Positions 45,600 to 48,354 of a stretch of DNA of 48,354 nt are shown here, piece by piece. The DNA lies in IMG/VR virus record IMGVR_UViG_3300031576_000075, positions 1 to 48,354 of that record; one strand, written 5' to 3'. Under the pieces are notes generated by a model. It saw nothing but the letters and a program-made list of their open reading frames with translations, was not told the DNA's origin and made no database searches. Each line of letters starts with the position of its first letter. Within the stretch, counting starts at the first letter, position 1. This stretch comes from a virus. A program made the translations under genes and the position numbers.

Positions 45600-46886
45600 A
45601 TAGCCGATATCATCACCACCATCCCGCCGGATTCGCCGCCAGGGTCCGGTGGCGTACTCAATCAAAGCGGCATTGGTGGCAACGTCGCCAAGCTGGCGGC
45701 TCGCCCCCAGGGTTGGTACGAGGCCGATGGCTACGAAGAGGATTTCGCCGAAGAGGATGGCGGGCATTGCGTACGCTACTTCCGTGGCCCGTTTACGGGC
45801 CGTCACCAATGGCGTGAGTGGGTCCTGGGTTACTCGACCACGGTGAGTGTTTCGGGACGACCCTTCCTGACCCGCTCGATACCGATGCAGCATCCGGAGC
45901 TGTACTGGCTCTACGCGACATCGGTGAGCTTCACAGGCCAGGGAGCTATTGCTCCCTGGCCTGTCCGGTTACGCGATGGCGATGGCGGGGCCCTGGGGGT
46001 GTTTGATGAGTCGATCGTCTATTTCGACCGAAGTAGTTTTGGAGACAGCCAAACCTGTCTGGCCAAGGTCGAGTACAAGGCGCTGACGTACGAGGTGCGC
46101 ACCGATCGGGAAGTCCTGTCCGGCCTGCCAGGCAGCACGCTAGAGCTGAATCGGTACGTGACGCGGGAGAAGACTTACAACGCCCGGGCCCTGCCGATCC
46201 CCAGAGGGCATCTGAAGTACATTGAGGCCCCGTGGGTAGGCGAGCCGGTTCCAGAAACCGGCTTGCAACTAATTATGCCCACAGCATCCATGAAATACGT
46301 CTGGCATGACGTGCCGGACGAGCCGCGCGTGGCAATTCTTGCGTGCGTGGGCAAGGTGAATGACGCGGTGTTCGACGGCGCCAAGGGATGGCCTGAGTAC
46401 GCCGCAGAAACGCTGCTGTGCTTGCCTCCGGAAACGAAGCGCTACCGTACACCAGTCGGCCGGATCGCCTGGCGCGTTACGTACAACTTTCTGTATCAGC
46501 CTGAAACGTGGAACCGATTCCCGACTGCTTCCGGAGCCTTTGCCACGGTCCGCTGGTTCTCCAGCAGAGGACTGACGTCTGGCTCTCTAACTGGTAGCGT
46601 CAGTGGCTCCCTTTCCGGCCTGCTCGACGGTTCTTCGATCAGTGGCACGTTCTCTGGCACTGTGAACGGCACGTTTACAGGCACCGACGACGGCCAAGGT
46701 ACGCTCACCGGGACGTTTGAAGGCTCAATCTCCGGCACACTCACCGACGGGTCAGGCAGTCGCTCTGTCAGCGGCAATTTCGTCGGCAGCATGACGGTTC
46801 GTCGTAGTCGTGATGGTGAGCGCGTCTACAAAACTACGAATTTCAACCTCCTGTTCACACCGCCCGACCCCATACGCTACCAATAG
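45600..46886 (+). CDS. Tail protein, ATA start (428 aa)
   Basis: ATA 45600, 8 nt behind AAAGGA; in frame TAA lies five codons upstream and no canonical start until GTG 45843, which would lose 81 residues (ADIITTIPPDSPPGSGGV, NVAKLAARPQGWYEADGYEE, HQWREWVLGYSTTVSV). The body (YFDRSSFGDSQTCLAKVEYK, YVTREKTYNARALPIPRGHL, MKYVWHDVPDEPRVAILACV) looks like a distal-tail/baseplate protein. The C-terminal ~75 residues are a Gly/Ser/Thr repeat (SGTFSGTVNGTFTGTDDG). Confidence 0.75.
   Translation: MADIITTIPPDSPPGSGGVLNQSGIGGNVAKLAARPQGWYEADGYEEDFAEEDGGHCVRYFRGPFTGRHQWREWVLGYSTTVSVSGRPFLTRSIPMQHPELYWLYATSVSFTGQGAIAPWPVRLRDGDGGALGVFDESIVYFDRSSFGDSQTCLAKVEYKALTYEVRTDREVLSGLPGSTLELNRYVTREKTYNARALPIPRGHLKYIEAPWVGEPVPETGLQLIMPTASMKYVWHDVPDEPRVAILACVGKVNDAVFDGAKGWPEYAAETLLCLPPETKRYRTPVGRIAWRVTYNFLYQPETWNRFPTASGAFATVRWFSSRGLTSGSLTGSVSGSLSGLLDGSSISGTFSGTVNGTFTGTDDGQGTLTGTFEGSISGTLTDGSGSRSVSGNFVGSMTVRRSRDGERVYKTTNFNLLFTPPDPIRYQ
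45933..45964. repeat. Perfect 14-bp hairpin inside the tail gene
   Basis: ACAGGCCAGGGAGC, loop TATT, GCTCCCTGGCCTGT, encoding TGQGAIAPWPV. Comparable to the other in-frame hairpins, but without their G/C loop. Confidence 0.75.
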
Positions 46887-46906
46887 ACCAGTAGCAAGAG
46901 TGCCAG

Positions 46907-47605
46907 ATATCCGAGCCCACTCTCCCTGAATTAGGCAAGTCCTTCGCCACAGACAAAGCGACCGATCACGGTTATCTGCCGCTCTACGAGCGCTTTCTGG
47001 GCCCCCGGCGTCACTGCCCGATCCGCCTGCTGGAAATCGGTGTCTACCGGGGCGAATCGCTGCGTCTGTGGCGGACCTACTTTCCCCAGGGGCGGATTTA
47101 CGGTCTGGATAGCGACCCGGGCTGCGCACAGCACGAAGAAGAACGAATCAAGATCACCATCGGCGACCAGAACGACCTGGTCTTGCTGGCGCGCATTGCG
47201 ACGGAGGCGGGCCCCTTCGACGTCGTGATTGACGACGGCGGGCACTTGTGGGGGCAGCAACTGGTGTCCCTTATCCACCTCTGGCCTGCTGTGGCCCCGG
47301 GCGGCCTGTACGTAGTCGAGGACCTGCACACCAGCTACCACGAGACGTACCGAGCGGGCGAGACGCGAACTACAGACTGGCTCAAGGGGCTGGTCGACGC
47401 CGTCAACCTGAGAGGACGATCGTTTTACGGTGACCGTGTACGGGACCCGAACTTCGCGGCCCTGGCGCCGCAGCTGGACGAATGGGAACGCACGGTTTTC
47501 GGGGTGCATTTCTTTAAGAGCATCGCGTTCGTGGAGAAGCAGACGGTCGAGCTTGGAGCAGGGCTGTCGTTGGCAACCGGCAACGCCGTCGCGGATTTTG
47601 CTTGA
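46907..47605 (+). CDS. Class I SAM methyltransferase, ATA start (232 aa)
   Basis: ATA 46907 behind CAAGAG. The first canonical start (TTG ~47183) lies beyond motif I, so it cannot be right. Visible: FATDKATDHGYLPLYERFLG, motif I LLEIGVYRGESLRLWR, FPQGRIYGLDSD, motif II/III PFDVVIDDGGHLWGQQLVSL, APGGLYVVEDLHTSYHE. This matches the family of sugar/macrocin O-methyltransferases (TylE/CmcI-like). In a tail locus it might modify host or virion glycans; substrate unknown. Confidence 0.85.
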   Translation: MSEPTLPELGKSFATDKATDHGYLPLYERFLGPRRHCPIRLLEIGVYRGESLRLWRTYFPQGRIYGLDSDPGCAQHEEERIKITIGDQNDLVLLARIATEAGPFDVVIDDGGHLWGQQLVSLIHLWPAVAPGGLYVVEDLHTSYHETYRAGETRTTDWLKGLVDAVNLRGRSFYGDRVRDPNFAALAPQLDEWERTVFGVHFFKSIAFVEKQTVELGAGLSLATGNAVADFA

Positions 47606-47629
47606 CGCTTTCCGTCAAACCCGCACAAT
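47602..47629 (+). promoter_or_regulatory. Putative sigma70-type promoter
   Basis: TTGACG (47602-47607), 16-bp spacer, CACAAT (47624-47629), 40 bp before the ATG at 47670. Would give the last + strand gene its own transcript. Confidence 0.45.
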
Positions 47630-47669
47630 GGATCTTGGTCCCGACCGAATGACCTTGTGGAGGTGGTCC

Positions 47670-48071
47670 ATGACCGAGATGAGTCGCACGGGCCTGGCGG
47701 CCCTGGCAATCAGTCTGTCCCTGTACACAGTTGCAGGAGGGGCGCTGTTTCTGCTGACGGAGTCCAGGCCGGCATCTCCGGCTAGAGGTGCGATTCAGAC
47801 AAAGAGTGCTCAGCAGCAGCCGGTTGCGCCCAAAGAAGAAGGCCATGATGACCCTTATTCCCCCGACTGCGACATCATCCGCAAGTGGCTGAAACGGCAC
47901 GAGGGTGATGTCAAGGTGCTTTCCTGGGGCAAGCGAACCGTGGTTCGAGACCTTCACCTCGGCGGGCAAGCCAGGCTAGACGCGCGCTGGCGTCGCGGTT
48001 CACATACCAAGACAGGCCATTTCACCATCGGATCGTACGACACCGTCGAAAACGTCGTCATCTCGGACTAG
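47670..48071 (+). CDS. Membrane-anchored hypothetical protein (133 aa)
   Basis: ATG 47670 after GGAGGTGG. N-terminal hydrophobic helix (GLAALAISLSLYTVAGGALF) serves as signal anchor; a disordered linker and a small globular domain follow (CDIIRKWLKRHEGDVKVLSW, GQARLDARWRRGSHTKTGHF). It may act at the host envelope or be a lysogenic-conversion gene. Its ATG start and own promoter set it apart from the ATA-using genes. Confidence 0.6.
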   Translation: MTEMSRTGLAALAISLSLYTVAGGALFLLTESRPASPARGAIQTKSAQQQPVAPKEEGHDDPYSPDCDIIRKWLKRHEGDVKVLSWGKRTVVRDLHLGGQARLDARWRRGSHTKTGHFTIGSYDTVENVVISD

Positions 48072-48079
48072 TGCCCCGT

Positions 48080-48354
48080 TCATTCGCCCCCGCCCGTCCG
48101 GGGGTCGGCCCGCGTCGTTCTGCCATTCTGCCCCGTGACCTTGCTGTCGGGAGGCTCAGGTGCGGACCCCTCCGCACCTGAGCCAAAGGCTTTCTTCTTG
48201 GCCGCCTGCTTCTTGCCGTCCTTGCCTGTGACCTTGCTGTCGGGAGGCTCAGGTGCGGACCCCTCCGCACCTGAGCCAAAGGCTTTCTTCTTGGCCGCCT
48301 GCTTCTTGCCGTCCTTGCCTGTGACCTTGCTGTCGGGAGGCTCAGGTGCGGACC
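48080..48354 (-). CDS. ParB-like paralogue, C-terminal end only (5' part outside window)
   Basis: On the - strand a frame is open from the right edge to TGA at 48082-48080. It reads SAPEPPDSKVTGKDGKKQAA, then KKKAFGSGAEG, twice, and finishes KVTGQNGRTTRADPRTGGGE. The 31-residue unit is that of the ParB-like protein at 4.4 kb, with only a few base differences, but repeated in tandem. No start codon is needed inside the window because the gene begins beyond it. Function is inferred only from the shared module. Confidence 0.65.
   Translation of the reverse strand, partial: SAPEPPDSKVTGKDGKKQAAKKKAFGSGAEGSAPEPPDSKVTGKDGKKQAAKKKAFGSGAEGSAPEPPDSKVTGQNGRTTRADPRTGGGE
48135..48354. repeat. Tandem 93-bp repeat containing the 4.4-kb hairpin
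   Basis: The hairpin AGGTGCGGA-CCCC-TCCGCACCT starts at 48158, 48251 and 48344 (cut by the window edge), giving a 93-bp period. Units are identical where they can be compared. They are inverted relative to the copy at 4366-4485. The number of units beyond the edge is unknown. Confidence 0.9.

Noticed and set aside
48135-48354. CRISPR array
   Set aside because: The 93-bp units are identical throughout with no unique spacers, and they are translated in frame.

Overview
The window looks like most of the genome of a temperate, long-tailed dsDNA phage or prophage with high GC. It carries terminase, portal, prohead protease, major capsid, tail-assembly chaperone and tape-measure genes, plus a tyrosine recombinase, two DNA methyltransferases, ThyX and several homing endonucleases. 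Nearly everything is on the + strand, often with 4-nt start/stop overlaps. A planctomycete-type host is possible from the style of the ParB-like and Ala-rich proteins, but I cannot establish it. Both window edges cut genes.

Layout. 1-7.4 kb: small early genes, a SWIM-finger protein, a ParB-like protein, a superfamily 2 helicase. 7.4-7.8 kb: a hairpin-rich stretch without genes. 7.8-14.6 kb: VRR-type nuclease, HTH regulators, Dam-like methylase, intein-containing ThyX, and a cytosine methylase that shares its DNA with a second long frame and is disrupted at its 3' end by an HNH gene. 14.6-20.9 kb: accessory genes (ASCH-like, GNAT, DUF6610-like, a truncated ATPase on the - strand, integrase, an HNH gene, and a ParB-like plus ABC-ATPase/GNAT pair). 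20.9-47.6 kb: packaging, head and tail genes. 47.6 kb to the end: a membrane-anchored protein, then the 3' end of a ParB-like paralogue on the - strand made of 93-bp tandem repeats.

Main discovery. At least 13 genes in the packaging/head/tail block have no usable ATG, GTG or TTG start at the right place. They begin instead at ATA (11 genes) or GTA (2 genes), usually just after a good Shine-Dalgarno (SD) sequence and often with an in-frame stop immediately upstream. They include the portal, the major capsid protein, several tail proteins and a methyltransferase. In the same block is one tRNA gene (36626-36697) with anticodon UAU, which pairs with AUA. It has initiator-tRNA features: an unpaired 1:72 position, A11:U24, and a D-arm and variable loop like tRNA-fMet. 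CAU initiators read AUG and GUG; a UAU initiator would by the same logic read AUA and GUA. The early genes use ordinary starts. I infer a phage-encoded alternative initiation system that gates translation of virion genes. Internal ATA codons still appear to mean Ile, so this is not a global recoding.

Second theme. Perfect hairpins with G-rich or C-rich loops lie inside coding sequences. Two modules (in the ParB-like gene at 4.4 kb and in a free-standing small gene at 41.7 kb) share the peptide core VTGKDG and are bounded by two inverted copies of one hairpin. The stem sequence differs between modules but matches within each. Tandem copies of the 4.4-kb version form the right edge of the window.
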